Shown in pieces: positions 25,383-32,522 of a DNA stretch of 32,522 nucleotides. This DNA comes from Pirellula staleyi DSM 6068 (GTDB lineage Bacteria > Planctomycetota > Planctomycetia > Pirellulales > Pirellulaceae), in the NCBI GenBank assembly GCA_945900945.1, contig CAMDKL010000062.1, positions 1 through 32,522 of the forward strand, in the 5' to 3' direction. Numbering within the stretch: position 1 is the stretch's first letter; every line of letters begins with the position of its first letter. The translations under genes and the position numbers were made by a program. The notes under the pieces are model-generated. The model ran no database searches. It was not told the DNA's origin and was given only the letters and a program-made list of their open reading frames with translations.

Positions 25383-25826
25383 TCAGTCGCGTCTTAACCA
25401 AAAGACGGAATAATGCAAATCGTTTGCTTCTTCACTTAAAAAAGCTCCGGCGGGAGCAAGGTACTTTGAAATAATCTCAAACGGCGGCAATTGATTGCCG
25501 TTAAACGACGCAAGCCATGAACCCAAAGGTCCAGTTATCCCTGGACGCGGACTCAAATACTCAGTTCGCTTTGCCATTTCGTATATCGAAACCAATGATT
25601 CAATTGTGTTCTGATACTGTATCAGGCTGCATTCCCGTCCTCTTAATTGCGACTTGATCCGTTGACGCATCAATCTGTACTCAATCGACTCCGCCAACGG
25701 ATCATCATTGCTTATTGACATTTCATAAGCCATCTCAAATGCCTCGACGGAATTGGCTAGCATTAACTCGTCATTTGCGACGCCGAACACGCATTGTTGG
25801 GAGTTGACGTCGGATTCCTTTTTCAT
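25383..25826 (-). CDS. Hypothetical protein, unknown family
   Basis: I do not recognise this 147-residue protein. It is probably cytoplasmic, with no signal peptide or membrane helix. The first half is acidic and rich in Met and Glu (ANSVEAFEMAYEMSISNDDP), followed by a basic helix (YRLMRQRIKSQLRGRE) and a Pro/Gly-rich part (LSPRPGITGPLGSWLASFNG). ATG 25826 is favoured because GAGAG lies six bases upstream; ATG 25844 (153 residues) is also possible but lacks a ribosome binding site. It follows the amber-interrupted small gene after a short gap, so both may form one transcript. It could be lineage-specific. Confidence 0.6.
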   Translation of the reverse strand: MKKESDVNSQQCVFGVANDELMLANSVEAFEMAYEMSISNDDPLAESIEYRLMRQRIKSQLRGRECSLIQYQNTIESLVSIYEMAKRTEYLSPRPGITGPLGSWLASFNGNQLPPFEIISKYLAPAGAFLSEEANDLHYSVFWLRRD

Positions 25827-25865
25827 AATCTCTCGATAATACATAGTAGTCGCTAATGCGGATAT

Positions 25866-26138
25866 CTAGTTGTCGCCGAACACTACGGCCTGCATCACGG
25901 CATTTAAACGGATTTCCTCGGCAAAAAACGCTGCTTGGGCCGCATTCTCAATCCCGGCGTAGATCGCATTTGCTGCCTCGACTTTACTATTAAAATCCTG
26001 ATCGCAACCGCATGGATCAGCTACTACTTCAACAATTTCATCTTCGACAGTCGCTCCTAACGCTGAACCAGAATCTCCTTTTAGAGGGATGACACACTAA
26101 GCAGCAACTACTAACGCTAACCTGCCTAAAATTCTCAT
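25866..26138 (-). pseudogene. Small secreted protein gene interrupted by an in-frame TAG
   Basis: Read on the minus strand from ATG 26138 the frame gives MRILGRLALVVAA, then a TAG at 26099-26097, and then continues in the same frame for 76 codons to the stop at 25868-25866. The continuation includes GDSGSALGATVEDEIVEV, DPCGCDQDFNSKVEAANAI and AFFAEEIRLNAVMQAVVF. The first part is a good signal peptide core and the second part looks like natural acidic secreted protein. No start codon is found after the TAG until close to the end, so the stop must be read through, be a mutation, or be a base-call error (for example from CAG, TGG or TAT). AGGGA upstream of the ATG could be the ribosome binding site. 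No family was recognised. Confidence 0.55.
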
Positions 26139-26456
26139 CTGACAATTTCCCTAAACTGAGTTTTTGGATCGCATTCCATACGGATATCATAGAGCGACAC
26201 CATGTGAATTACTAAACGTCAGTTGAATGATACGACACGACTTTGTCAACGTGCTATTTCAAATTTCACATATTTATTTGGAAGCGATTACCGACAAGCG
26301 GTAAATCCCTGCAAAAAGTTGATTGGTTTTAGCTTTCGTGGCGCGATATTTTATAGATGATTGTTGCGTTTCGTCTCAATTAAGGCCCCTGTATGATCGG
26401 CGAGAACTAGATTTCCGCATTTTGTTGCCGCACTGAAATAGATGCGAGGAAAGTCG
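26139..26456. other. Intergenic region, AT-rich
   Basis: This 318-base stretch between the DUF1501 gene's 3' end and the interrupted small gene is AT-rich and shows no coding region. On the minus strand a TTGACA (around 26250) could be a -35 box for the small gene, but no -10 at the right distance is convincing. Confidence 0.4.
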
Positions 26457-27899
26457 TCAAGCAAAAGCAATGATTTCGTTGACTACTCGCGCGGGGCGTT
26501 TATTGGTGATGATCTGCTCTTGGCCGCTGTGGATGTACATCGTTTCTTCATGTTTCAATCCAAACTGATGCAGTAGTGTCGCTTGGAAGTCGTTGGGTGT
26601 AACGATGTTCTCCACTGCCCGATGACCAAACTCGTCCGTCTTTCCAAATGCCATGCCAGCTTGAAATCCGCCACCTGCCAGCCAAATGCTAAAGCCCTGA
26701 CCGTTATGGTCTCGGCCCGCTTTCTCGGGCGAACCGTGCTCTTGCGTTACTGGTAGTCGACCGATCTCACCCCCCCAGTGCACTACCGTCGAATCCAACA
26801 TGCCCCGTTGCTTTAGGTCCTTGACCAAGGCTGCGGCGGGTTTGTCGGTTTTTTTGCATATCGAAGTGAGGCCCTTAACAAGTCCGCTATGGTTGTCCCA
26901 AGGCTGTCCGCTGTGAAACAATTGAACGAAGCGAACTCCCCGTTCCACTAGCCGGCGAGCAATCAAACAGCGAGTGCCATATTCCTTTGTTTCAGGAGCA
27001 TCGAGTCCGTACATTCGGTGCGTTGCTGCGGTCTCCTTTTCGACGTCCAGGGCCTCGGCTGCGGCTGTCTGCATACGGGCTGCCAACTCGTAACTCGCGA
27101 TCCGTGCCTCTAACTCCGATTCGCCTGGATGCGTTTCAAGATGACGGCGATTCAAGTCTTGCAGAAATGCGAGATTTTGCTCCTGGAACTTGCCTCGCAC
27201 GTGCGGTGGTGGTTCAAGATTGAGAATGCGTGGCTCTTTGGGTCGCAGGACCGTCCCTTGGAACATCGCAGGCATAAAACCATTCGACCAGTTCGTAACC
27301 CCATCCACAGGCAAACCGCCTGGATCCGTCAACACCATGTACGCGGGCAAATTCTGCGACTCGGATCCGAGCGCATAAACCAACCACGAACCCAACGTCG
27401 GACGCCCTAACACGCCTGGGATTCCACCGTGAAAGTAGCGTATCGAGACCTCATGACCATTGGCACCGGTGTGCATGCTGCGGATCAGGCAAATGTCATC
27501 GACGATTTCGGCCGTGTGAGGCAGCAGTTCAGAAATCTCCGTGCCGCACTGCCCGTGCGCCGCAAACCTAAAGGGACTTCCAAATAGTTTCTTACTGGCT
27601 TCATTCACAAAGCTAAAGTGGATGTCCTCTTTGTAATCGGTGCCGCTGTATTTGGTAAGCTCGGGCTTGGGGTCCGTTAAATCCATGTGCGAAGGACCGC
27701 CATGCTGAAACAAGGAGATCATGGCTTTCGCCTTGGGTTCGATATGCGTCCGTCGCGGGAGCAAGTCGTTGTGCGGCTTTGCCAAAGCAATCGCCTTCGG
27801 CATCTTGCCTTGCTCCTGCTGCAACAACCAAGTCAGCGCAATGGATCCAATTCCCATCGCGTTCTCTGCCAAAAACTGTCGGCGACCAAAGATTCCCAT
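26457..27899 (-). CDS. DUF1501 protein with Tat-like signal, second copy
   Basis: A second DUF1501 member (480 residues), not a close duplicate of the first. The N-terminus has a twin-arginine motif (GRRQFLAENAMGIGSIALTWLL). Conserved stretches are FQHGGPSHMDLTDPKPEL, ISELLPHTAEIVDDICLIRS, LGSWLVYALGSESQNLPAYM, VRFVQLFHSGQPWDNHSG, VHWGGEIGRLPVTQ and GRDHNGQGFSIWLAGGGFQ. It begins 13 bases after the stop of the preceding PSCyt1-type gene, whose TAG overlaps the AGGAG ribosome binding site, so the two are translated from one message. It probably acts outside the cytoplasm together with that protein; the reaction is unknown. Confidence 0.9.
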   Translation of the reverse strand: MGIFGRRQFLAENAMGIGSIALTWLLQQEQGKMPKAIALAKPHNDLLPRRTHIEPKAKAMISLFQHGGPSHMDLTDPKPELTKYSGTDYKEDIHFSFVNEASKKLFGSPFRFAAHGQCGTEISELLPHTAEIVDDICLIRSMHTGANGHEVSIRYFHGGIPGVLGRPTLGSWLVYALGSESQNLPAYMVLTDPGGLPVDGVTNWSNGFMPAMFQGTVLRPKEPRILNLEPPPHVRGKFQEQNLAFLQDLNRRHLETHPGESELEARIASYELAARMQTAAAEALDVEKETAATHRMYGLDAPETKEYGTRCLIARRLVERGVRFVQLFHSGQPWDNHSGLVKGLTSICKKTDKPAAALVKDLKQRGMLDSTVVHWGGEIGRLPVTQEHGSPEKAGRDHNGQGFSIWLAGGGFQAGMAFGKTDEFGHRAVENIVTPNDFQATLLHQFGLKHEETMYIHSGQEQIITNKRPARVVNEIIAFA

Positions 27900-27912
27900 A
27901 CTTCATCTGCTC

Positions 27913-30534
27913 CTAATCGACGTATACGAATTCGTTTGAGTTCAGCAACGCGTGACAATAATTGACCAAAACCTGCTTCGAAATGTTGGAACCTGGCGCA
28001 ATTCCACGCGGATCGTTTTTGATCGCTTGCAATTGATTAGCGGCATGTATCAGCGAGAGTTTGAACTCGACACTCGTCGGTGGTCGACAATAGATTAGCC
28101 GCCAAGCCAAATGCATTTGCGGTGGCAAATCGACAAAGCTAATGTCTGTTACCAGTCCGTGAAGCTCTGACTGATTTTCAAGTTGTTCGGTGGTTAGAGG
28201 CACTGCTTCGCTCATAGCTCGAGCAGCTACTAAATCGGCTTGCTGCCAAGTGTATTCGCCATTCATTAAAATCAAGGATTGTGTTGCTACGGTCGACACG
28301 GGCCTCCTTTCACAATTGACATCCATCACTGGGGCGTCGAAACTTTGCAACATGGCTACCGGTTGGGAACGACGCACTTGGAGATACAGACTGCGTCGTT
28401 TCTGCTGGCCATCGACGATCACTTGGCCGGTCTCATCCGCTTTGATAGACACCGGAGGGCCAAACAAATTCGGCTCAAGCGTGCCGGACGCAACCAACAT
28501 TCGATCGCGAATCACTTCGGCATCCAATCGCTGAATCGACTTGCGCCCGTAGTAAACATTCTCTGCATCCATGGCGGATTTCAATGGATCTCGCATCGAG
28601 TTTTGACGCCATGCCGTGGATGTCATGATTGAACGATGGAGTTGTTTCAAATCCCAGCCGCTACGCATGAACTCATCCGCGAGCCAATCCAGCAACAGCG
28701 GATGTGTTGGAACCATACCAAGCTTTCCAAATTCGGAAGGGGTCGGAACAATCGCTTGTCCAAAATGATGCAGCCAAATGCGATTGACGAGGACCCTAGC
28801 GACCAAGGGGTGTTTTCCGCTGGTCAAAGAGCCAGCATAAGCCAACCTCCGACCGCTTGTCGGCAGTCTCGTGTCTCGTTCTGGCAACAATGGTAACTCT
28901 CCCTCCGCCGCTGCAATGGTCAAATCGGACGGCAATACTTTTTGCTTCGCCTGCTGATGATCTCCTCGATGAAACAAATGCGTATCGGGGACACGGTCAG
29001 GGATTTCCGTCATGACTCGCAGAAACTCTTCCTTGGGTTTGCGGGCTCGCGTTTCTGCAATCTTGGCATCAAATGTTTTTAGTTCTTCTGCAGCTTTAGG
29101 AAGATACTGATACAAGACGCCAGAAGTGATGTTGACGCTTGGAAATTTTTTGAGGAGTGCGGTTTGCTCAGCCGATCTCTCCTTCTCGGATTTCTCGTAG
29201 GCGGTTCGAAGTTCCGTTCGAAGCGGCTCTTCGTATTTCAGCAATTCTTTGTCGAGTGCTTCGGCCATGAAAATTTTCTGCTTAGCGGTTCGCTCTTCGG
29301 TAATCTTTTGAGCTTCTAGTTCGATCGCAGCAGATTGTTCTCGATCGCCGATCGTATAAAGCGATATTCGACGGGCGTCAGGGACTCGCCATTGCTGAGA
29401 GTCGAACGCGGGTTCGAATACCGCTCGCATCGCGTAGTAGTCCAGTTGCGAAATGGGATCGTAGCGATGGTCATGGCATTGAGCGCATCCGACGCTGAGA
29501 CCCAGCAGTGACGAGCTTACGATTTTTATCGTGTCGGCGATGACTTTGTTGCGAGCTTCTAGGCTGTTGTCTCCGGCGCCAGTCCCATCGGCGGCCATGG
29601 TGAGGAACCCAGTGGCGGTCAGCAATTCAATTTGCTCGGCGGTCCAATCACCTTGTCGCGCTCCAGCAAGTTCATCGCCTGCCAATTGCTCCACGATGAA
29701 GCGGTCTATGGGCTTGTTCGCATTGAGCGACCGAATCACGTAATCGCGATACTTCCACGCCCAAGGCCGTACTGCATCCGCAGTGGTTTGCCCCTCCGAA
29801 TCGGCGTAGCCTGCGACATCGAGCCAGTGCCTAGACCATCGCTCTCCATATTGCGGTGATTCGAGCAACGCATCCACAAGTTGTTCAAACCAATTCGCGT
29901 CGGTCGATCTGGTCCATCGATCAAACTCGTCCATGCTGGGTGGTAGGCCGACAAGATCGAAGTAGACACGACGGATCAACGTCGCTCGATCCGCATCCTC
30001 AGACAGGCTCAATCCTGAGGGCATCGCTTGCGTCAACAAGGCATCGATCGGTGTGCGGATCCGTTCGTTCAATGGAAATTCTGGGACTTGAGGTCTCACA
30101 ATCGGGCGGAAGGCCCAATAGTCGCGATCCTCGAGTGTGATTGGAACGCCAGGCCCGATCTGTTCGGGTTCGGGGCGTTCGGTCTTTGAACCCTCATCGA
30201 TCCATTTTCTTAGTACTTCCAATTGAGCAGCCGGCAAATGCGTTTCGCCGGGTGGCATTTCACCGTCGACTACGCGTTGTATCAAAAGGCTATCGTTGGC
30301 TTTACCAACTTCGACGGCAGACCCAGAATCGCCACCCAGTTTCATAAACCGGACTAGTCTGAGGTCGAGGTTGCTTTCTTTCTTTTCCGCAGCGCCATGA
30401 CAATCAAAGCAATATTGCCTCAAAATCGGGCGAATATGTCGCTCGAATGAGAGCTCTTGCGCCTGGGCGGAACCCAGCTCATAGAGCACAATCGCTACGA
30501 TAGCAACGCTCCAAGCAAAGCGGTTAAAGGACAT
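27913..30534 (-). CDS. PSCyt1 / DUF1549 / DUF1553 cytochrome-like secreted protein, second copy
   Basis: The second member of this planctomycete family (873 residues from ATG 30534). The signal peptide ends near SAQA. The PSCyt1 haem motif CFDCH lies at residues 42-46, followed by DUF1549 with RHWLDVAGYADSEGQ and a second motif CAQCHDHRYDP, a charged helical segment (around ITEERTAKQKIFMAEALDKE) that may be a coiled coil, and DUF1553 with NRIWLHHFGQAIVPTPSEFG and VSTVATQSLILMNGEY. The frame is open to ATG 30606, but 30534 places the signal peptide correctly. A ribosome binding site is not obvious. It forms an operon with the DUF1501 gene downstream. Confidence 0.88.
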   Translation of the reverse strand: MSFNRFAWSVAIVAIVLYELGSAQAQELSFERHIRPILRQYCFDCHGAAEKKESNLDLRLVRFMKLGGDSGSAVEVGKANDSLLIQRVVDGEMPPGETHLPAAQLEVLRKWIDEGSKTERPEPEQIGPGVPITLEDRDYWAFRPIVRPQVPEFPLNERIRTPIDALLTQAMPSGLSLSEDADRATLIRRVYFDLVGLPPSMDEFDRWTRSTDANWFEQLVDALLESPQYGERWSRHWLDVAGYADSEGQTTADAVRPWAWKYRDYVIRSLNANKPIDRFIVEQLAGDELAGARQGDWTAEQIELLTATGFLTMAADGTGAGDNSLEARNKVIADTIKIVSSSLLGLSVGCAQCHDHRYDPISQLDYYAMRAVFEPAFDSQQWRVPDARRISLYTIGDREQSAAIELEAQKITEERTAKQKIFMAEALDKELLKYEEPLRTELRTAYEKSEKERSAEQTALLKKFPSVNITSGVLYQYLPKAAEELKTFDAKIAETRARKPKEEFLRVMTEIPDRVPDTHLFHRGDHQQAKQKVLPSDLTIAAAEGELPLLPERDTRLPTSGRRLAYAGSLTSGKHPLVARVLVNRIWLHHFGQAIVPTPSEFGKLGMVPTHPLLLDWLADEFMRSGWDLKQLHRSIMTSTAWRQNSMRDPLKSAMDAENVYYGRKSIQRLDAEVIRDRMLVASGTLEPNLFGPPVSIKADETGQVIVDGQQKRRSLYLQVRRSQPVAMLQSFDAPVMDVNCERRPVSTVATQSLILMNGEYTWQQADLVAARAMSEAVPLTTEQLENQSELHGLVTDISFVDLPPQMHLAWRLIYCRPPTSVEFKLSLIHAANQLQAIKNDPRGIAPGSNISKQVLVNYCHALLNSNEFVYVD

Positions 30535-30606
30535 GTTATTGGCTGGACCTGTGGTAGGCGAAAGGCGGGGCTGAGAATTAACCGCAGCAAAGCGGAATTC
30601 ATACAT

Positions 30607-30944
30607 GTCATACTAGCATACGCGGTATTCCTTGCGGAGGCAAAAACCTAAGCATCGTGCGGATAATCACTGTCGGCCCTACCGTTATAACATAGGTTTC
30701 TAGTCTTTTTATACCGGGCAAGTATTTCCGTATCGCTTCTCTGTCCAACCGTCGCCCATTGAACTCTTGCCAAAAGCAACGGCAACATGATGAAGGCAGC
30801 GGCGAGATCAACCCAAGAAATCCAATACTCATCCTAGCGTAAGTGATTCTAGCGCATAATCGCAGCAAAAATCATGTTATCGCTTTTGCGGACTATCCTC
30901 CCACTGGACTCCTTTAGTGTAGAGCTCTCCAAGGGAATTGATTA
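30607..30944. other. Intergenic region upstream of the second PSCyt1 operon
   Basis: No gene could be supported here. The promoter of the PSCyt1/DUF1501 operon should lie within it. Two minus-strand frames of 60-86 residues lack any protein-like features. Decayed transposase sequence may extend leftward from the remnant at 30945, but no readable part was found. Confidence 0.4.
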
Positions 30945-31193
30945 TTGACAGCGACAGCGTCGCAGTACGCCGTAAGTGCAGATGAATACGTCGCATTTCG
31001 CAGTGGTGCTGCCGGTCGCGATATGGGAGCCTATCTGTGTCGTCGATATACTTGTGCAACGTTGCGAGAATTGTCCGATCGATTTGGATTGAATCATCCC
31101 GACATCACCTCAAACTTGATACGGCGAGGTGCCAAGCGAATGGAACAATCAAGCGAAGCGGTTCGCCAGAAAAGGCCATTGAAAAGAAACTAG
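30945..31193 (+). pseudogene. Remnant with DnaA-like C-terminal helix-turn-helix, probably from a transposase
   Basis: The frame opens right after a stop at 30939-30941 and has no good start. The segment GRDMGAYLCRRYTCATLREL, then SDRFGLNHPDITSNLIRR, has the layout of the DnaA C-terminal helix-turn-helix (RDxxxYLxRxxT..LxELxxxFG..xxxVSxxxRR). This domain is fused to the C-terminus of some IS200-like/REP-associated transposases in planctomycetes. No HUH part remains upstream. I therefore read it as the tail of a decayed transposase. A small stand-alone DNA-binding protein started at a weak TTG is the alternative. Confidence 0.5.
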
Positions 31194-31326
31194 AACCGAA
31201 TCCCGAAACTGACCCCCACCCAGGCCCCCCTTCATTGCATAGTTTCGATTCACTTGTGTATTGACTGCCAAAAAATTAGCGAGGCATAGCGCCTCGCCAA
31301 TGTCGGATTTAGATCGAGGGAATCTG
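31194..31326. other. Short intergenic stretch holding a terminator
   Basis: Non-coding sequence between the transposase remnant and the 3' end of the acidic-repeat gene. It includes the hairpin at 31279-31297. Nothing else was recognised. Confidence 0.5.
31271..31297 (-). terminator. Intrinsic terminator of the acidic-repeat protein gene
   Basis: Read on the minus strand: arm GCGAGGC, loop GCTAT, arm GCCTCGC, then TAATTTTTT. A perfect 7-bp GC-rich stem followed by a T run, 30 bases after the stop codon at 31327, fits a Rho-independent terminator well. Confidence 0.7.
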
Positions 31327-32193
31327 TTAGATTTCGAACCCAGAACGCATTCGCGAACCGAGCGCGGAATCTACGATCGTCAGTTTATCCGCAATTCCAA
31401 GACCACCGCTCAGTTTGGTCCTGCTTGACGTCACGCGAGTGATCCTCAAATCGTCGCTGTCGCCAGCTCCAAGTTCAATGTCCATATCGCGGAATACGCA
31501 ATCCTCTAAGATAACCGCATCGGTTCCGAATCCGCCAGATACGTCAAGAGAAGCGTTGCCGCGAATTCTATTAACGAAAACTCTGTCGTCTCCGCCGCCC
31601 AGTTCAATTTTTACAGATGTCGCGTTGAAGTTCGAATTTTGAACTTGCACCTGATCGTTGCCGAGTCCGGTCTCTATCTTCAGCTTCAAAACAGCGACGT
31701 TTGAAACGACGCTAGGGCTACCGAATCGAACCGTATCGTCCCCAGCTTGGGTTTCGATTTCGAGAATCGCTGCTTTCGCATTCAAGACTTCAATAACATC
31801 ATTGCCAAGCCCCCCTTCAACTTTCGCACGACCGGCGAACAAATGGTCGACAAAGACGGAATCATCACCGATTCCGGCTTCAATGCTGAACCGCGGAACA
31901 ACGTGACTCTCGATTCCGCGCCACGAGATAATATCGTTGCCACCCTTTAGATCCGCTTTGAAATCGGTCGTATTTCCGGTAACGATTAGGCTCGAAAGAC
32001 CATTCACTTTGGTCCCATTTTGCCCAGTAACCTGGACTCTGCCCCCGCCCAGATCAACTACAGCGATCTCATTTGCCTTGCTATCCCCTTCAATATTCAG
32101 GCTTCCTAGCCTGATAGTTGCAAATACATTTCCGGCCATGAGGGACCTTCCCTCTAAGCTCTCCAACCGCATCGATCTTCTACTCTTACGCAC
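31327..32193 (-). CDS. Secreted acidic-repeat (RTX-like) protein with LESLE N-terminus
   Basis: A 288-residue planctomycete surface or secreted protein. The N-terminus KSRRSMRLESLEGRSLMAG matches the planctomycete LESLEDRRLLAG-type leader. The rest is built from about eight units of 21-27 residues that carry a G-x-G-[DN]-D core (GGNDIISW 84-91, GIGDDSVFV, GLGNDVIEV, QAGDDTVRF, GLGNDQVQV, GGGDDRVFV, GFGTDAVIL), like calcium-binding beta-roll repeats although more widely spaced than the classical nonapeptides. The GTG at 32193 is used as start because it keeps the basic residues of the leader; ATG 32172 is the alternative. It probably binds calcium. A terminator follows. A binding or adhesion role is inference. 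Confidence 0.75.
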   Translation of the reverse strand: MRKSRRSMRLESLEGRSLMAGNVFATIRLGSLNIEGDSKANEIAVVDLGGGRVQVTGQNGTKVNGLSSLIVTGNTTDFKADLKGGNDIISWRGIESHVVPRFSIEAGIGDDSVFVDHLFAGRAKVEGGLGNDVIEVLNAKAAILEIETQAGDDTVRFGSPSVVSNVAVLKLKIETGLGNDQVQVQNSNFNATSVKIELGGGDDRVFVNRIRGNASLDVSGGFGTDAVILEDCVFRDMDIELGAGDSDDLRITRVTSSRTKLSGGLGIADKLTIVDSALGSRMRSGFEI

Positions 32194-32335
32194 TCCACTA
32201 CTCTGTCTTTTACGAGTAAATCATCTAGTATATTCCCTACAACCGCACTAATCAGAAACGGCCTCTCGACAACCGCCAAAGTTTCGGTTTTCCGTAAAAT
32301 TGAGTGGCTGGCTGAAGTCCGTCCACAGCGCCATC

Positions 32336-32392
32336 GTCCAAAGCGTCCAAAGTCCAAAGCCAAAGTCCAAAGGGCCATCCATATATATATAT
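32336..32392 (+). repeat. GTCCAAAG repeats followed by an AT tract
   Basis: GTCCAAAG occurs at 32336, 32345, 32352 and 32365, then a run of AT dinucleotides at 32381-32392. The repeats lie between the divergent acidic-repeat gene and the gene starting at 32472. The AT tract may be part of a promoter or easily melted DNA. Confidence 0.6.
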
Positions 32393-32471
32393 TGTACCGA
32401 CTCCCATATTTTGTTAAACTTTCATCCTGTTCAGTTCATTTCGATCCGGTTTGCAATTGCGGGAGGCCATT

Positions 32472-32522
32472 ATGGCTAGGCAGAATCGACGCGATATTTT
32501 CGACCCGAATGAGGTTGGAGCT
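32472..32522 (+). CDS. Start of a probable second REP-associated type transposase, cut by the window edge
   Basis: ATG 32472 follows an excellent ribosome binding site GGGAGG (32461-32466). The 17 visible residues read MARQNRRDIFDPNEVGA. They align with the start of the transposase at 6287-7447 (MPRIPRAEQFDPNSVC): M, two R, the block FDPN and V are shared in register. This suggests a paralogous HUH transposase, but the catalytic part lies outside the window, so the call is provisional. Confidence 0.45.
   Translation, partial: MARQNRRDIFDPNEVGA

Noticed and set aside
26230-26260. A TTGACA on the minus strand as a sigma-70 promoter for the interrupted small gene
   Set aside because: The TATCAT-like box is only 11 bases away and no other -10 at 16-18 bases is convincing.

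Overview
The window reads as a chromosomal segment of a planctomycete, most likely of the Pirellula/Rhodopirellula group. The evidence is two pairs of cytochrome-like PSCyt1/DUF1549/DUF1553 protein plus DUF1501 protein, a giant DUF1080 / beta-propeller / haem-binding protein of the Pirellula type, a secreted protein with a planctomycete-style LESLE N-terminus, a DUF3500 protein and a moderate GC content. No phage, plasmid, CRISPR, rRNA or tRNA signal was found. The genus cannot be fixed from sequence reading alone.

Left part (1-7.6 kb), all on the minus strand: a possible start of a gene leaving the window at position 8; a polytopic GT39-like membrane protein whose 3' end carries a one-base frameshift; the large secreted DUF1080/propeller/haem protein; and a HUH (Y1, REP-associated type) transposase preceded by REP-like half palindromes.

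Centre-left (7.6-15.1 kb), minus strand: a run in the order hom, apgM-like proposed homoserine kinase, lysC with four ACT domains, ygfZ-like gene, HD-domain gene. The first three cover entry into the aspartate pathway and its threonine branch. Upstream of it is an ECF sigma factor translationally coupled to its membrane anti-sigma factor.

Centre-right (15.4-25.3 kb), mostly plus strand: a PSCyt1/DUF1549/DUF1553 and DUF1501 pair, an LRR protein, a DUF3500 protein, an ABC ATPase on the minus strand with no permease beside it, then dtd, an exported peroxiredoxin and enolase. REP elements (GTAG, then a 9-bp stem with a TCCT loop) lie between dtd and the peroxiredoxin gene and after eno. They resemble the half element upstream of the transposase.

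Right part (25.4-32.5 kb): an unknown 147-residue gene preceded by a small secreted-protein gene broken by an in-frame TAG; a second DUF1501 and PSCyt1/DUF1549/DUF1553 pair on the minus strand; a remnant with a DnaA-like helix-turn-helix as found in some transposases; a secreted acidic-repeat protein with a good intrinsic terminator; and at the very end a start whose first residues resemble the transposase at 6.3-7.4 kb.

The most interesting theme is a planctomycete REP/transposase system: one complete transposase, a likely second one at the edge, a remnant, and REP hairpins with compensatory stem changes. The second is the amber-interrupted small gene and its unknown partner.
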